Made by a program: the position numbers and the translations under genes
Shown: positions 1 to 10,000 of the stretch, in pieces
Position numbering within the stretch: position 1 is the first letter of the stretch
Layout of the letters: each line of letters starts with the position of its first letter
Origin: Flectonema sp. DT1601
Lineage: Eukaryota; Euglenozoa; Diplonemea; Diplonemida; Diplonemidae
Reading direction: 5' to 3'
Assembly (NCBI GenBank): GCA_964019425.1
Contig: OZ025824.1
Span: forward strand, 679,001-743,000
DNA length: 64,000 bases
The notes under the pieces: generated by a model
The model's database searches: none
Told to the model about the DNA's origin: nothing
Seen by the model: the letters and a program-made list of their open reading frames with translations, nothing else

Positions 1-1
1 C

Positions 2-1555
2 AATCAATGTGCCAAACCAGAACCAAAACTTGAAAAGCGAAGATCCTCTCGTCGTTCCAGCATCCGCGCCAAACGCTCCGAACGCGAGCGTAAAGCAGTT
101 GAAAAAGCTCGGAAGGATCTCTTTGACAAGTATAATATGGAAGTTCAGGAAAACTTGCAAAAGGTACCCAAAGGGGTGTTAAAAAAACTAAAAGAAGACA
201 ATCCCGACTTCAAATTAATGAAGTTAATATCTACTCAAGATAAACAAAAGAAACGTCGTAAAAGAGTTGTGATTATCGAACCTGATGAAATGGTAGTCGC
301 AAACCCAACAACAGGTCAACAAGTTAGACGAATGGCATTAGACAGATTGAGTGCAATTGATTACCAAGACAAGGAATACGGAAGGAGTGTTGTTCTTAGA
401 TTTGACGGTGAGGCTGACGCCGCGTTTATCCAAACAGAAAAACACATAACAGATGTTTCTGATTGTGATGATGAATTAATGAACACTACTATGAGAATGG
501 CTGAACAGTGTCGAGTTCAAAAGAAACTACCACCCAGAAGTATTAAACCTATTAGGTTTCCTTTATACAGAGATCTATTAGCTTCTGCATCTCATCCTGT
601 TGATGAGGATTGTGAATTAGCTGTTTGGGAACGATCAGTTCAAGCTTCGAACCCTCCGTCAGTAATCCCAGCTGTTGGATCTCTTCATACGAAACCAATT
701 CATGCGTCTCGTAGCGACTCAATTGAAACTTTAGAAACTGCAACACCTCACAACACTATCAGACTTAGTAATAGCATGAGTGCAGTAGGTGGGAAAGAAT
801 TAAATATACCTGTTGCTACCATCACAAAGTCACCATCATCTGCAGGTCAGCCCTCATCAATCGTTGCCACTGCCCCCGTAGCGATAACGGAAAGCCCTGC
901 AGCTGTTGTTGGTAATGTTGATATTGTTACTAAAGTTAGTGTACCAAAGTCACCATCAGTAGCGGCAGGTGTTCAGCCAGCAGCTAGTACACCACCTGCT
1001 CCTACTCCAGTGCTGTGCGCATCCGCAACGATTTCAGCTCCCGTTTCGACTGTGTCATTTGAAAGGAATTCTCCTGCTGCACTTCCTGAGAGAATCCGAT
1101 GGATAATTGAGAATAATGAACAAGTAAAAACTCTTTTATTAAAAGCTGCAGGTGCAGCAAGGAAGGCAAGAGGTGGTATCGGACCAACTGACTCTGAACT
1201 AGTCGGAGATATGATAACGAGAGCAGAGAAGGATGTCAGCGTTCGAAATCTGTTGGTACAAACTGCTGAGAGAGTTTCGCAAGCAGAATGGAACCCAAAT
1301 GAAATAACTGTTTATGACGCCAGAGAGAGACTCAGTAGTCATTATGAGAGTCTTTCAGTTTCTGATAAACATCAATTCAATGAAAGGATCACAAAACTAA
1401 AATCACCAGTTTCTTCATCAGATCCAAAAGCTCGAGTAGTATCCCACACAGTTGTTAATTCTGGTGATGAGATTCCTGACACTTCAATCCCTTCTCCTAC
1501 TACAAGAAGTGTATCCCCCATTCGTATTCACTCGTCGTGTTTAGTTCACTGTTGA
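2..1555 (+). CDS. Unrecognised protein with PH-like segment, 5' end missing
   Basis: The reading frame is open to the left edge of the window, so the gene starts upstream; the first Met inside (position 137) is probably internal. The visible 517 residues begin with a very basic Arg/Lys/Ser stretch. A beta-rich segment follows (about residues 90-170 of the visible part), whose alternating pattern, including VVIIEPDEMVV and SVVLRFDGEADAAF, is reminiscent of a PH-like fold. Next comes a long low-complexity Ser/Pro/Ala/Thr region with repeated KSPS motifs. A helical segment near the C-terminus includes RIRWIIENNEQVKTLLLKAA. I do not recognise the family; the PH-like suggestion rests only on strand pattern. 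The coding sequence ends with TGA shortly before a T18 run. Confidence 0.8.
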   Translation, partial: NQCAKPEPKLEKRRSSRRSSIRAKRSERERKAVEKARKDLFDKYNMEVQENLQKVPKGVLKKLKEDNPDFKLMKLISTQDKQKKRRKRVVIIEPDEMVVANPTTGQQVRRMALDRLSAIDYQDKEYGRSVVLRFDGEADAAFIQTEKHITDVSDCDDELMNTTMRMAEQCRVQKKLPPRSIKPIRFPLYRDLLASASHPVDEDCELAVWERSVQASNPPSVIPAVGSLHTKPIHASRSDSIETLETATPHNTIRLSNSMSAVGGKELNIPVATITKSPSSAGQPSSIVATAPVAITESPAAVVGNVDIVTKVSVPKSPSVAAGVQPAASTPPAPTPVLCASATISAPVSTVSFERNSPAALPERIRWIIENNEQVKTLLLKAAGAARKARGGIGPTDSELVGDMITRAEKDVSVRNLLVQTAERVSQAEWNPNEITVYDARERLSSHYESLSVSDKHQFNERITKLKSPVSSSDPKARVVSHTVVNSGDEIPDTSIPSPTTRSVSPIRIHSSCLVHC

Positions 1556-1949
1556 GTAATGTGTTGTACTTCCTACTATCTATGTCTTAGTTTCGTAGTA
1601 TTATCAAACTATGCAGTCCAGCGTGTATAATAAACTGGTGCTGTTCCGAAAGTCGAAATTTCTATTTTTTTTTTTTTTTTTTCTAAACTAAACAACACCT
1701 TCTTAAAACTAAAAAGTTGTCGAATGGGAAGAATTGTTTCTATTTCTGGTATTCCACCGTATGAATGCCTGAAAAGTCTTCAGCCTCATCTTTTTAACTG
1801 TAAAATGTATTTTTTTTCTGTTACCCGACGCACATGTTTGTTACGGTTCAGTGCTTTTTTTTTTGCATTTAACAAGTATTGTAAGAACGAAAAAGAATGT
1901 TGGCAGCACACGTAAACCTCCTTTAGCTTTATCAGTTTAAGTCGGTTCA
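1556..1949. other. Intergenic spacer, T-rich
   Basis: Contains a T run of about 18 near 1664 and a pyrimidine-rich stretch ending in an acceptor-like AG at 1934-1935, just before the retroelement. No coding sequence or RNA gene seen. Confidence 0.6.
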
Positions 1950-1981
1950 CGGTTTCGTGCACAAACAAAAAAACTCACAAA

Positions 1982-2869
1982 ATGTCGAAAGTAGATATCC
2001 CACAAGATTTCGACTGGTCAACTGTCGAGGTGCCTGAGATCCCGGAAGGGGCGCATCCGTCAGCGACAGACCAATGTTGTGTGTTTCCGTTATGCGGAAA
2101 AATACATACGGACGGCACGAACTGTCACCGATGCGGTGAAATGGGCGAGACGGAATGTCTCAAGTCCCGTTTAGGCAACGACGAAGTCACCCAAGCCAGG
2201 TGGTTGCCTGAGGCATCCCAGGAATGGGTGTGTCCTCCATGTGGGTTTGTGCTCCGGAATGGAGCCCCATATGCAATGCTCGTACCGGAAGGGCGACATT
2301 TTAACGCAACGATGCCAGTTGCGGAAACAGTTAAGGAATTAACTGTAGTGGAGCGGGTGACGATGGATCCACGTAGGGTCGTCACTTGGGTGGAAAACCT
2401 AAAAACCCCGTCTGGCCTGAATTACGTGTTTGCAGGTTTGCAACAGCGTTACGGCACAGTCAACGGAAAAGCAATCCCGGAGACTGCTGTCGAGGGCGGG
2501 GGAGCAGTGTCGCACGAAATGCGGCACTTGCTGAGAATGATTGACGGCCTGCTACCGGTCTCCAACAGCTCAGGGCACGTCAGGCAGACGTTGCAAGTGG
2601 CGGTGGACCGCATGGAAGATCTGCTGTTCTCGACGAGGAACAGAAAGATGACCGGCGCCTATGAGGGGTACCTCAAGACGTACGGATACGGGGAGTATAC
2701 GGAGCGACTAATTGGCCTCGCGATGAAGGAGACGATGAGAACCGCGCTCCCGGGACAAACCCACGAGGGTGACCAAATGAGCGGTGGCGACCGTAAACGT
2801 CATTTTTCCGGGAAGGGAGCTGGAGGAAATTTTTCCGGGAAGGGAGCTGGAGGAAAGAGGAAGTATTGA
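1982..2869 (+). CDS. Retroelement ORF1, gag-like with Cys-rich zinc-binding segment
   Basis: First frame of the DIRS/VIPER-like element, 295 residues. Near the N-terminus there is a Cys/His cluster (CCVFPLCGKIH, CHRCGEMGETEC, CPPCG) resembling a PHD/treble-clef-type finger. The C-terminus carries two copies of a Gly-rich FSGKGAGG motif encoded by a 27-bp tandem repeat at about 2803-2856, then a basic tail. The TGA stop abuts the ATG of the next frame. Position, size and Cys-rich nature fit a gag-like protein; there is no sequence match I can name. Confidence 0.7.
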   Translation: MSKVDIPQDFDWSTVEVPEIPEGAHPSATDQCCVFPLCGKIHTDGTNCHRCGEMGETECLKSRLGNDEVTQARWLPEASQEWVCPPCGFVLRNGAPYAMLVPEGRHFNATMPVAETVKELTVVERVTMDPRRVVTWVENLKTPSGLNYVFAGLQQRYGTVNGKAIPETAVEGGGAVSHEMRHLLRMIDGLLPVSNSSGHVRQTLQVAVDRMEDLLFSTRNRKMTGAYEGYLKTYGYGEYTERLIGLAMKETMRTALPGQTHEGDQMSGGDRKRHFSGKGAGGNFSGKGAGGKRKY

Positions 2870-5412
2870 ATGGAGGAAAAACCACACGATGTGTGGGGGC
2901 CTGTTCCGGAAGGGACGCAAGGCAAAAAGCGGATCGGAAGACCGCCAAAAAAATCACTTGCCATAGTGAACTCGGAGAAACTCGAGGAACTCGAGAGTCA
3001 GCTGGACCTGACACTGACCGGTTGTTTCGCCGAATCGACACAAGCATCGATAAGATCGGTAATGCGAAATTGGATCCCCTTCGATGCAACCATATGTGCG
3101 ATAAAACCGGATATGCCGCCGACGCGGAGTTTCCTCCTGTGGCTACAGGCAAAGATCAACTTGGGAGAGTTGCAACCACAGTCGGCGAACCAATACTTGG
3201 CAAGTTTTCGCTCGGCTGCAATTCCGCCCACAGCTGCATTCCGGAAGGCCATGACAAGGTCAACAGACGAAAATCAGCGAAGGGAGGGAATGCTGACGAA
3301 AATACGCACCAAGGAAGAGATCACGGAAGTAATCCGTCGACAGGAAGGGATGTATGTAGCGGTGTTGGCCACACAATGGTCTCTGGCGGCGAGATTTATC
3401 GACCTGATGCTACTGAGGAGACGGGACATCCGGGAAGTCAGGAACGGTTACCTAATTGGCTTGGTCGGGGGGAAGACCGACAAAACGAGACGAGGTCAAT
3501 GGATTCTGGTAGCAAAAAATGGCTCTTTATTCCGCGTGGTGTTGCAATGGTTGGCAACAACGAATGGCGAAATGGTATTCACGGGTTTGAACCGGTCGGG
3601 ATACAACAGATGGCTGGAAAGACATCTCGACACCACGAGCCACTACATACGTCACAGTGCACTCACGTATGTCGCGTTGGAGTCGTCGGAACGGGACGCT
3701 CAGGCGATGGCGCGGCATGCATCAGGGACGTCAACCCAGTTCTACATACCGCCGGAGACTTGGACCTCGACTCGGAATACGATAAAAGCGGCCGCACTAC
3801 TGCAGTGAAAGCTATCCATGACAGACCTTTTTGGGCTTCAAAATTGGAAGCAGGATTCCGCATGTACGACTACGCGGAAGGATGGCTAACGGGGATAACT
3901 GGAACACGTTGTCCGCGAACATGTTATGACGGAACCATATCTGGAATAAGAATGGAACCGGTAAACATGGAACTGCTAGTGGGAAGCTATCCGAACCTGA
4001 GAACAAACATGAGATGGATTGCAGATCCGAACTTTGTCATCCAAGTGATTAACAATTCGCCACAAGAAGACGAATCTGGGATAGGCGCAAAGAATGTCCA
4101 ATTAAAACCTCATACCGAACGCATGCTTGAGCTTGGTTTCGCCGAACCATCTCCTAGATCGACGACGAATAGGTTCATGCACTCTGCTTTTCTCATACCG
4201 AAAAGTACACCTGGACAATTACGTTTCATCCTAAATTGTAAGACTATTAATGAGTTAACAGCTTATACCTCGTTACCGCCATGCAGGCTACCGTCTTACG
4301 AAACGATAGTGGAAACCTTGCTACCACGTAGGTACGCTTGCGAGTTTGACTTTACATCGTATTTCTTTCAATTCCCGATTCCTGAAAGAATTAGACCGTT
4401 GTTCTCTTTTCGAGTAGACAAGAAGATCTACCGGATGACACGTCTACCGATGGGGTACAGAGGTGCACCTCAATTAGCCCAGGCTGTTCTTCTGAATCTG
4501 ATCGAAGATGCAATAGATGGGAGGGATGTGTCCGGCATTGGGTGGATTGACAATGCCATCTTTGCGGCGGATGATATACAGGTTCTACAATCGGTTAGAG
4601 ATAGATTCCGAACTCTATGTCTGAAATATTCAATTACGATAGGCGCGGTCACAGAACCCAACACATACATAATCACATTAGGAATAGAAGCTGACTTGAC
4701 GAGGAAATGTTGGAAACTAAAGGAAAAATGGGTCAAAGCGGTCGCTGAACCAGGGAAAATGATCTTGGACTCACGCGTGAACCTACGACGTAGTTACTGG
4801 AAGATTTCGGGAATCATTTTGTGGAGACGTCATGCGCTAAGATTACGTCTACACGAGGCGACAGAACTCCTGATGGGAATGTCTGAACTGATGCAGGAAG
4901 GCGACCCGAAATCTAAGGTTTTCTGGAACACAGCAGTAAAAATCTCAGAGGAGTACATGAACTCTCTTAGGCTCGAGTTCAGGGAGCTTGTGAAGAACGA
5001 ATGGGTGCGGTGGAATAAGCGTAGCTATGAAACAGAAATGACTTTCGTATCTGATGCAAGTACAAAAGCCTGGGCATTTGTAGTGGGAAACTCTTATCGG
5101 AGAGGACGCTTCCCGCGCGATATAGTGAACATGGGGATTTTCGAAAAGGAATTTTTCGCAGTAGTCAAGGCCATTGAATATGTAGTGACAGAGTTAAAAC
5201 TGCAGAGTTGCAGGGTGACGGGACATGTAGACAACAAGGGAGTTATCGGTTCGTTGCACCGTGGCTATTCTCTACAACAAAATGTACAACCCATGTTACG
5301 GACTATTCATCGACTGTTGGACAGGTCTAGTTCAGTTCTGCACGTCGAGTACGTGGCGAGCGAGGACAATATTGCTGACAAGCACACTAGACTGGAAGAT
5401 GAAGCATACTAA
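2866..5412 (+). CDS. Retroelement reverse transcriptase-RNase H frame
   Basis: Open frame of 848 codons overlapping the recombinase frame for its first ~940 bases; the real translation start is not evident. The RT domain (about 4080-4760) shows FDFTSYFFQFPI, RLPMGYRGAPQLAQ and a palm-like block ending FAADD. RNase H (about 5030-5400) shows VSDASTKAWAFVVG, a conserved Glu in FEKEFFAVVKA, VDNKGVIGS and a C-terminal Asp in SEDNIADKHTR. The domain order and the lack of a protease or integrase place it with DIRS-type elements. Confidence 0.85.
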   Translation: MNGGKTTRCVGACSGRDARQKADRKTAKKITCHSELGETRGTRESAGPDTDRLFRRIDTSIDKIGNAKLDPLRCNHMCDKTGYAADAEFPPVATGKDQLGRVATTVGEPILGKFSLGCNSAHSCIPEGHDKVNRRKSAKGGNADENTHQGRDHGSNPSTGRDVCSGVGHTMVSGGEIYRPDATEETGHPGSQERLPNWLGRGEDRQNETRSMDSGSKKWLFIPRGVAMVGNNEWRNGIHGFEPVGIQQMAGKTSRHHEPLHTSQCTHVCRVGVVGTGRSGDGAACIRDVNPVLHTAGDLDLDSEYDKSGRTTAVKAIHDRPFWASKLEAGFRMYDYAEGWLTGITGTRCPRTCYDGTISGIRMEPVNMELLVGSYPNLRTNMRWIADPNFVIQVINNSPQEDESGIGAKNVQLKPHTERMLELGFAEPSPRSTTNRFMHSAFLIPKSTPGQLRFILNCKTINELTAYTSLPPCRLPSYETIVETLLPRRYACEFDFTSYFFQFPIPERIRPLFSFRVDKKIYRMTRLPMGYRGAPQLAQAVLLNLIEDAIDGRDVSGIGWIDNAIFAADDIQVLQSVRDRFRTLCLKYSITIGAVTEPNTYIITLGIEADLTRKCWKLKEKWVKAVAEPGKMILDSRVNLRRSYWKISGIILWRRHALRLRLHEATELLMGMSELMQEGDPKSKVFWNTAVKISEEYMNSLRLEFRELVKNEWVRWNKRSYETEMTFVSDASTKAWAFVVGNSYRRGRFPRDIVNMGIFEKEFFAVVKAIEYVVTELKLQSCRVTGHVDNKGVIGSLHRGYSLQQNVQPMLRTIHRLLDRSSSVLHVEYVASEDNIADKHTRLEDEAY
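2870..3808 (+). CDS. Retroelement tyrosine recombinase
   Basis: 312 residues. The C-terminal half shows the tyrosine-recombinase pattern: an Arg in SLAARFIDLMLLRRRDI, the HxxR box in HYIRHSALTYV, and a downstream ARHASGTSTQFY block containing the candidate nucleophile Tyr. An SAM-like helical N-terminal domain (about residues 45-135) precedes it. It starts directly after the ORF1 stop, a TGA-ATG arrangement compatible with coupled translation. In this family the enzyme integrates a circular DNA intermediate. Confidence 0.85.
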   Translation: MEEKPHDVWGPVPEGTQGKKRIGRPPKKSLAIVNSEKLEELESQLDLTLTGCFAESTQASIRSVMRNWIPFDATICAIKPDMPPTRSFLLWLQAKINLGELQPQSANQYLASFRSAAIPPTAAFRKAMTRSTDENQRREGMLTKIRTKEEITEVIRRQEGMYVAVLATQWSLAARFIDLMLLRRRDIREVRNGYLIGLVGGKTDKTRRGQWILVAKNGSLFRVVLQWLATTNGEMVFTGLNRSGYNRWLERHLDTTSHYIRHSALTYVALESSERDAQAMARHASGTSTQFYIPPETWTSTRNTIKAAALLQ

Positions 5413-5571
5413 GAAATGATACACAAGAAGAACGAACACCGCATCGCATCGGTTTATTATCTCATAAAAGACCGTTATTCTCCCAACTTTGATAGATACC
5501 ATATCAAACTAGACACGACGGCCACGAACAATCCACTGGAAAGGGGTCCGGTTTCGTGCACAAACAAAAAA

Positions 5572-7124
5572 TCACAGTGTTATATCAGTATTTTCTGTAT
5601 AGTTGAAGTTAAAGCCAATTCTTTTTTCATGTTTTTTTTCTAATTTTTTTTTTTTTTTTTTTTTTTTTGAGGATAACTACAAAAAAAAAAAAAAAAACCA
5701 CTCACTGGTGCCTTACAAACGACAGGCATCAAACGGGAACCACTATTTGTGAGGAACAATTCACGAAAATTTTTTCTTTTCCAGTCCAAAATTTGTGACC
5801 ATAATTCCTCACGAGAATAATTCCCTTTTCACAATAATAAAAAAAACAAGTGTTGTACTTGTTAGGTGTGCGATATATTAAATTAGCTTTTTCGGTTTTC
5901 GCTATCAGCTGAAAATGCACCCGCTTAGGGTTCTCACAGCAAGTAAGTTGCTCTTTTCTCCGGAGTGACACTCGTTTACCCCCCTTCAATCCCTTTTGTC
6001 TGATTTAGACTACAAGTAGTTGCAATAAATTGGTACACAGATTTGTTCGCTAGGAAAATGATTTTTTATTACCTTTTTCTACACAACCCTAGCGAGCATT
6101 AGCTTTATTGCTTATTGTGGAGTTAAAAAAAAAAAAAAAAAAAAAGATACAAAAAAAAGACCTCACTGGTCAGCTCCTATTTATCTCAATTTTATATATT
6201 TTTTTTTTAAAAGATCTCATTTTTGCGTTCAATCGAGGCCGATCTGTGTTATGTGCGTTGGTATATAAATCTATTTTACTTTTGTGGATGGCCAGCATTC
6301 AGACCGGGCTATAGTGATTATGGGTTCGTAGTTGTTTCGTTTTTTTTTTTTTTTTGTATCACTATTTTCTTTTTATAAATAAATTTCCCTGAATGTAATT
6401 ATATTTGGTGCTGTTTGTCCCCCCTTCTTCCATTACAGTTTTTTAAGTTTACCTCTTTCGATAACGTCTTTAGAAAAAAAAAAAATGAATGTCAACTGCA
6501 AGGTCTTGTTTCAGATCGTGTATGACCAAACTACTGAGCTTCCCCTTATGTTTCTTTTGTATAGCTTCCTCGTGGTAACATTATTAGTGTTTCCTAACGA
6601 GAACTTTTTAATAAGTTGGGCTGCTGCAATGATAACTACTTTATATTTATAAAACCATGAATCTTTCTTTATAAGAAATGTTCTTAAACAAACAAGGGTG
6701 GAACCTCCACTGGATTTTTGTTTATTTTCTTTGATTAACAACTATAAGTAGTCAAAATTGTTAATGTTTTTACATTGTCAAAGTTTCATCCCCTGTTTCT
6801 CCCAGTCTTCACGAGAATGACTTACTTCACAGTAATTAGTTGACGTGTAATGTCGTTTATTCGTAGGACCCTTTTTTTTATTATTTTGCGTTGAAATTTT
6901 ATTATTTCATTTTTTATTTTTTATTATGAGCTTTCTCATTGCTTTTGCCCGCTTTAGTTTTAGCAACCTGCTTGCCTGCTAACGCTACCACACTTCTTAG
7001 TTTGTAGTCCACCTTGGAATTAATGTTGTGAAAAAAACCCCTTTTCTTTTTTTTTTTGTTTTGTTTTTTGAGTCTGCCAAAGAAATACTTATTGTTATTT
7101 TTAATAAATCAGGTTAGGTTTAAC
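5572..7124. other. Long intergenic region with homopolymer tracts
   Basis: Holds a T run of about 26 (near 5643) and an A run of about 17 (near 5682) separated by a short spacer, so the transcript could fold into a T/A hairpin. There is also an A run of about 20 at 6126 and several shorter T runs. The short open frames here are rich in Phe/Lys from homopolymers and show no protein-like composition. No gene seen. Confidence 0.6.
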
Positions 7125-8024
7125 ATGTCCAAGGATGAAATAAGAAGCAGTGTTTACAAGACTTTTAAGGAAGAATATGCAGCTTATAAGGCTATGAATT
7201 TACGAGAGGAGAATGAAGAAAGTTATCTTCATGAACATGTTGAGACAGAAACTGGATTGAAATCGAAAATTGAAATTCTTGTAGAAAAGATTAAGAAGTC
7301 AAAACATGTGGTTTTTTACACTGGAGCTGGTATAAGCACTTCAGCTGGCTTACCAGATTACAGAGGACCTAAAGGAGTGTGGACAGAGCTTGAAAAAGGA
7401 ATCGACACCAAGGGTCTTACTAGTGAAGATTTACAGTCAACCCAACCAACTAAAACTCATCATTGGATATCGAAAGTTATAAATAATAATACGAATTTTA
7501 AATACTGCATGTCTACAAACATTGATAACCTCCACAGAAGGTCTGGACTTCACAGAAAGATGTCAGAAGATCAGTCTGAAGACGTTACGCTATCAGAACT
7601 TCACGGGAATATGTTCATCATTGAATGCAGTCATTGTAATAAACTTTTTGAGGTACCGACAGCTATTGAAACTAATGAACAAAACTCACTAATTCACGAC
7701 ATCGACCTACCTTGTACAGAATGTACCAACAAAACTCTTCGAGACATAGTCGTTTCATTTCACTCATCTCATAAAGACGTTCCTTCAATGGAAGGTGAAC
7801 ATGACCGTGCGTGGGTTCATTGTATTAAGTCAGACTTGCTTATTGTTTTTGGTTCATCACTTTCTGTTCCAACTGCCTGCGATCTCATTGACGTCGTAGC
7901 AGAGAATGGAGGAGATGTTGTTATCGTCAACAAACAACGAACACCAAAAGATCATTTCGCTTCATTAACAATAAGACATTCTTGTGATGTTGTTGTTGAG
8001 TTGCTGAATGAGTTGGGATTGTAA
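7125..8024 (+). CDS. Sirtuin, SIRT6/SIRT7-like (class IV) NAD-dependent deacylase
   Basis: 299 residues from the ATG at 7125, which follows an acceptor-like AG at 7111-7112. Rossmann NAD site GAGISTSAGLPDYRGPKGVW (about residues 66-86). The GVWT form is typical of SIRT6/7. Catalytic His160 sits in LSELHGNMF, as in SIRT6/7. The zinc site is CSHC plus CTEC with about 30 residues between pairs. LRDIVVSF and VFGSSLSVP match the class IV pattern. Odd point: the near-invariant TQN/SQN-x-DGLH motif reads STNIDNLHRRSG, so the Gln and Gly are replaced by Thr and Asn; the Gln-Asn pair lines the NAD pocket. Activity may be altered or the active site lineage-specific. Family members deacylate nuclear or nucleolar substrates; location here is inferred only. 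Confidence 0.92.
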   Translation: MSKDEIRSSVYKTFKEEYAAYKAMNLREENEESYLHEHVETETGLKSKIEILVEKIKKSKHVVFYTGAGISTSAGLPDYRGPKGVWTELEKGIDTKGLTSEDLQSTQPTKTHHWISKVINNNTNFKYCMSTNIDNLHRRSGLHRKMSEDQSEDVTLSELHGNMFIIECSHCNKLFEVPTAIETNEQNSLIHDIDLPCTECTNKTLRDIVVSFHSSHKDVPSMEGEHDRAWVHCIKSDLLIVFGSSLSVPTACDLIDVVAENGGDVVIVNKQRTPKDHFASLTIRHSCDVVVELLNELGL

Positions 8025-8530
8025 TCCGATCACATGGATGTGTGATAACGTATTCTTGTCTTTAGTTTGAAATTACTTTATATATTCCTCCTCATGTATG
8101 AATAGGCAAAAAATAAAGTTCAGTCATTTTTTTATTATTTTGCTAACTGTTGCATGCTCTTCCTCTCCGGGGTAAGAATTAGTGTTATTGACCTAAACAC
8201 TCTGACGGTATTGACGAAACCTACGCCCCTAGATAATCTGAGGATGACTTACTGTATCGAATGACTGATCCCCATAAGCATACCACCTGTATCCCCAAAA
8301 GAATTCCAGTATCAAGTTACCCTGACCTGCGAATCACAACACAGAAAGGTGAAATGATTTCACAGTTCACCTTCGTAAGAACTCGACATTTCGTTTATTC
8401 TTTTGCGTTATTCTAACCTGTCAACGCACCTATCGAATACGAGACGAATGAAATAAAATATTTAATATGGAAGTCAACACTTTTACTTTATAAACAGGGT
8501 TGGCGTACACTCCCCCCCCTCCAACCTCAC
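8025..8530. other. Intergenic spacer
   Basis: AT-rich spacer with a likely 3' UTR for the sirtuin gene (AATAAA at about 8112). An acceptor-like AG at 8496-8497 lies upstream of the next start. No gene seen. Confidence 0.6.
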
Positions 8531-9562
8531 ATGACTGACGTTGAGACTTCAGCAACCGAAGAGGCTGATTGGCAGCGAGTACCTGGTGCTCAGTACGAAA
8601 CAAAACAGGAGGCGCAAACTGCAAAACGTGAATACACCTGCGCAGGTTGTAAGAAACAAGTGGCTAGAATCCGATCATGTAACAAAGAGTCAAGTGAGTT
8701 TTGGATAGAAAAACGAACAGCATGTGGTTGCAAGAAGAAGAAGAAAGTTAAAACCAGGAGCTCAGGAGGGTTTAAATGTAAATGTGGAATAGTTTATTCT
8801 AATAAATCAAATTTAAAAAGACACATCGCAACAAGTCACGAAGACGGTGATGAAAACAAACCTTCTACACAAGGAAAGAAGAAACGCAACATCTCAACTA
8901 ACCTCCTCTGTCCACACTGCTCTAAGAAATATGCATCAAAGAATGGTCTTCGTGGACACATAAAACGTGAACATGAAGAAACTACTATTTATAAATGTGA
9001 TGACTGTGGCTATAATACTAAACATAGATTTCATATGTCAAGACACATTAAGAATAGTAGTTCTTGTACAAAGAGTACTGACTTGATCACATCACTTGAA
9101 AGGAAATCATTGAAATTATCAACCAAAAAAGAGGAATCATCAGAAAGTACCAAACCAATTACACCAGCAGTAGAATGCTCATCGAAGGATATTTTTACAA
9201 GTAGTGAAATGCCTCATTTCACAGTCGGAAGTTATAAGTGTGCGTGTGGTTGGTTTGGGATGAGCAGTTTTTCAAATGAATGGCACGATGACTTCTGCAA
9301 TGTCCGACAACATCAGACATTGTTAGAGAATGGTTTGGTAGCTATTCCGTCACTCAAAGAGAAATCAAAACAAACTTCCTTTCAATCTCCTCAAAAACGT
9401 CAAAAACCTATCGATGTTGATTCTGATAGTGTTGTCAATAAAACAACACACTCATATACCAATCCTTGGGATCTTCCAAAAATGAGACGACGAGAACATC
9501 AACGCCTACTCGCCTCCATTGCAGGAATTGGACCAAAATGTGAGGAAATATCCGTCATTTAA
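8531..9562 (+). CDS. C2H2 zinc-finger protein
   Basis: 343 residues, ATG at 8531. Three finger-like units: about residues 80-102 (FKCKCGIVYSNKSNLKRHI, with C-x-C instead of C-x2-C), 124-148 (CPHCSKKYASKNGLRGHI then H), and 154-179 (CDDCGYNTKHRFHMSRH ending in Cys). A further Cys-rich segment near 235-256 contains CACGWFGM and a His/Cys pair. An N-terminal Cys pair (CAGC) and a Lys-rich KKKKKVKTRSS stretch that could act as a nuclear localisation signal precede the fingers. The rest is Ser/Thr/Lys-rich and probably disordered. A nucleic-acid-binding nuclear role is inferred from the fingers; no specific orthologue recognised. Confidence 0.85.
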   Translation: MTDVETSATEEADWQRVPGAQYETKQEAQTAKREYTCAGCKKQVARIRSCNKESSEFWIEKRTACGCKKKKKVKTRSSGGFKCKCGIVYSNKSNLKRHIATSHEDGDENKPSTQGKKKRNISTNLLCPHCSKKYASKNGLRGHIKREHEETTIYKCDDCGYNTKHRFHMSRHIKNSSSCTKSTDLITSLERKSLKLSTKKEESSESTKPITPAVECSSKDIFTSSEMPHFTVGSYKCACGWFGMSSFSNEWHDDFCNVRQHQTLLENGLVAIPSLKEKSKQTSFQSPQKRQKPIDVDSDSVVNKTTHSYTNPWDLPKMRRREHQRLLASIAGIGPKCEEISVI

Positions 9563-10000
9563 TCCTCTTCGTTTAGTGGCTGTATTCTACTATTGGTTAG
9601 ACTGCTATCGTATTAGAGGCACCCTTTTGTCATTTTTTTATAAACCTCTTTTGATTTTAATTGGGGGATTTACAATCCTGTTCACATCTTTGCGAGTTTA
9701 TTATTTGCTTACACTTGTGCAGGCGGTCTTTTCGTTAGGTTGTTAGGAAGGAAGGAATCACTTTTTTAAAAAAAAAAAACATCACTCGGGTCAGCATACC
9801 GATACTTGTCATCAACGAGAACTCTCCTCGAGAGGTCGTTATCAGAATTAGTTAGTTTTCGTTTTGTATTTAGTTTTTTTTTTTTTTTTTTTTTTCCTCG
9901 CGGTTGGTATATGAAGTTACTTTACTTATTATGTTATTTTTCAAAAAAAAAAAAAACAGCACACGAGCTTTATAAACAAAAAAAAAAAAAAAAAAAAAAA
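9563..10000. other. Intergenic spacer ending in a poly(A) tract
   Basis: Contains T and A homopolymers, including about 22 A immediately before the next ATG. An acceptor-like AG lies at 9958-9959. The hydrophobic short frames here arise from T runs. No gene seen. Confidence 0.55.

Larger units (their letters stand above)
1950..5571 (+). mobile_element. DIRS/VIPER-like tyrosine-recombinase retroelement, looks whole
   Basis: Three frames in the order gag-like ORF1, tyrosine recombinase, then reverse transcriptase-RNase H, with no DDE integrase. A 23-bp direct repeat, beginning cggtttcgtgcac, occurs at 1950-1972 just before ORF1 and again at 5549-5571, 137 bp after the RT frame. This fits the split or terminal direct repeats of YR retroelements. 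The gene order matches that reported for kinetoplastid VIPER elements; Ngaro elements place the recombinase last. The recombinase and RT frames overlap extensively, as in DIRS-1. The element sits between two host genes in the same orientation. All three frames are open and the two repeat copies match, so it looks whole and young. Exact outer ends are uncertain because no second repeat pair (B1/B2) was found. Confidence 0.85.
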
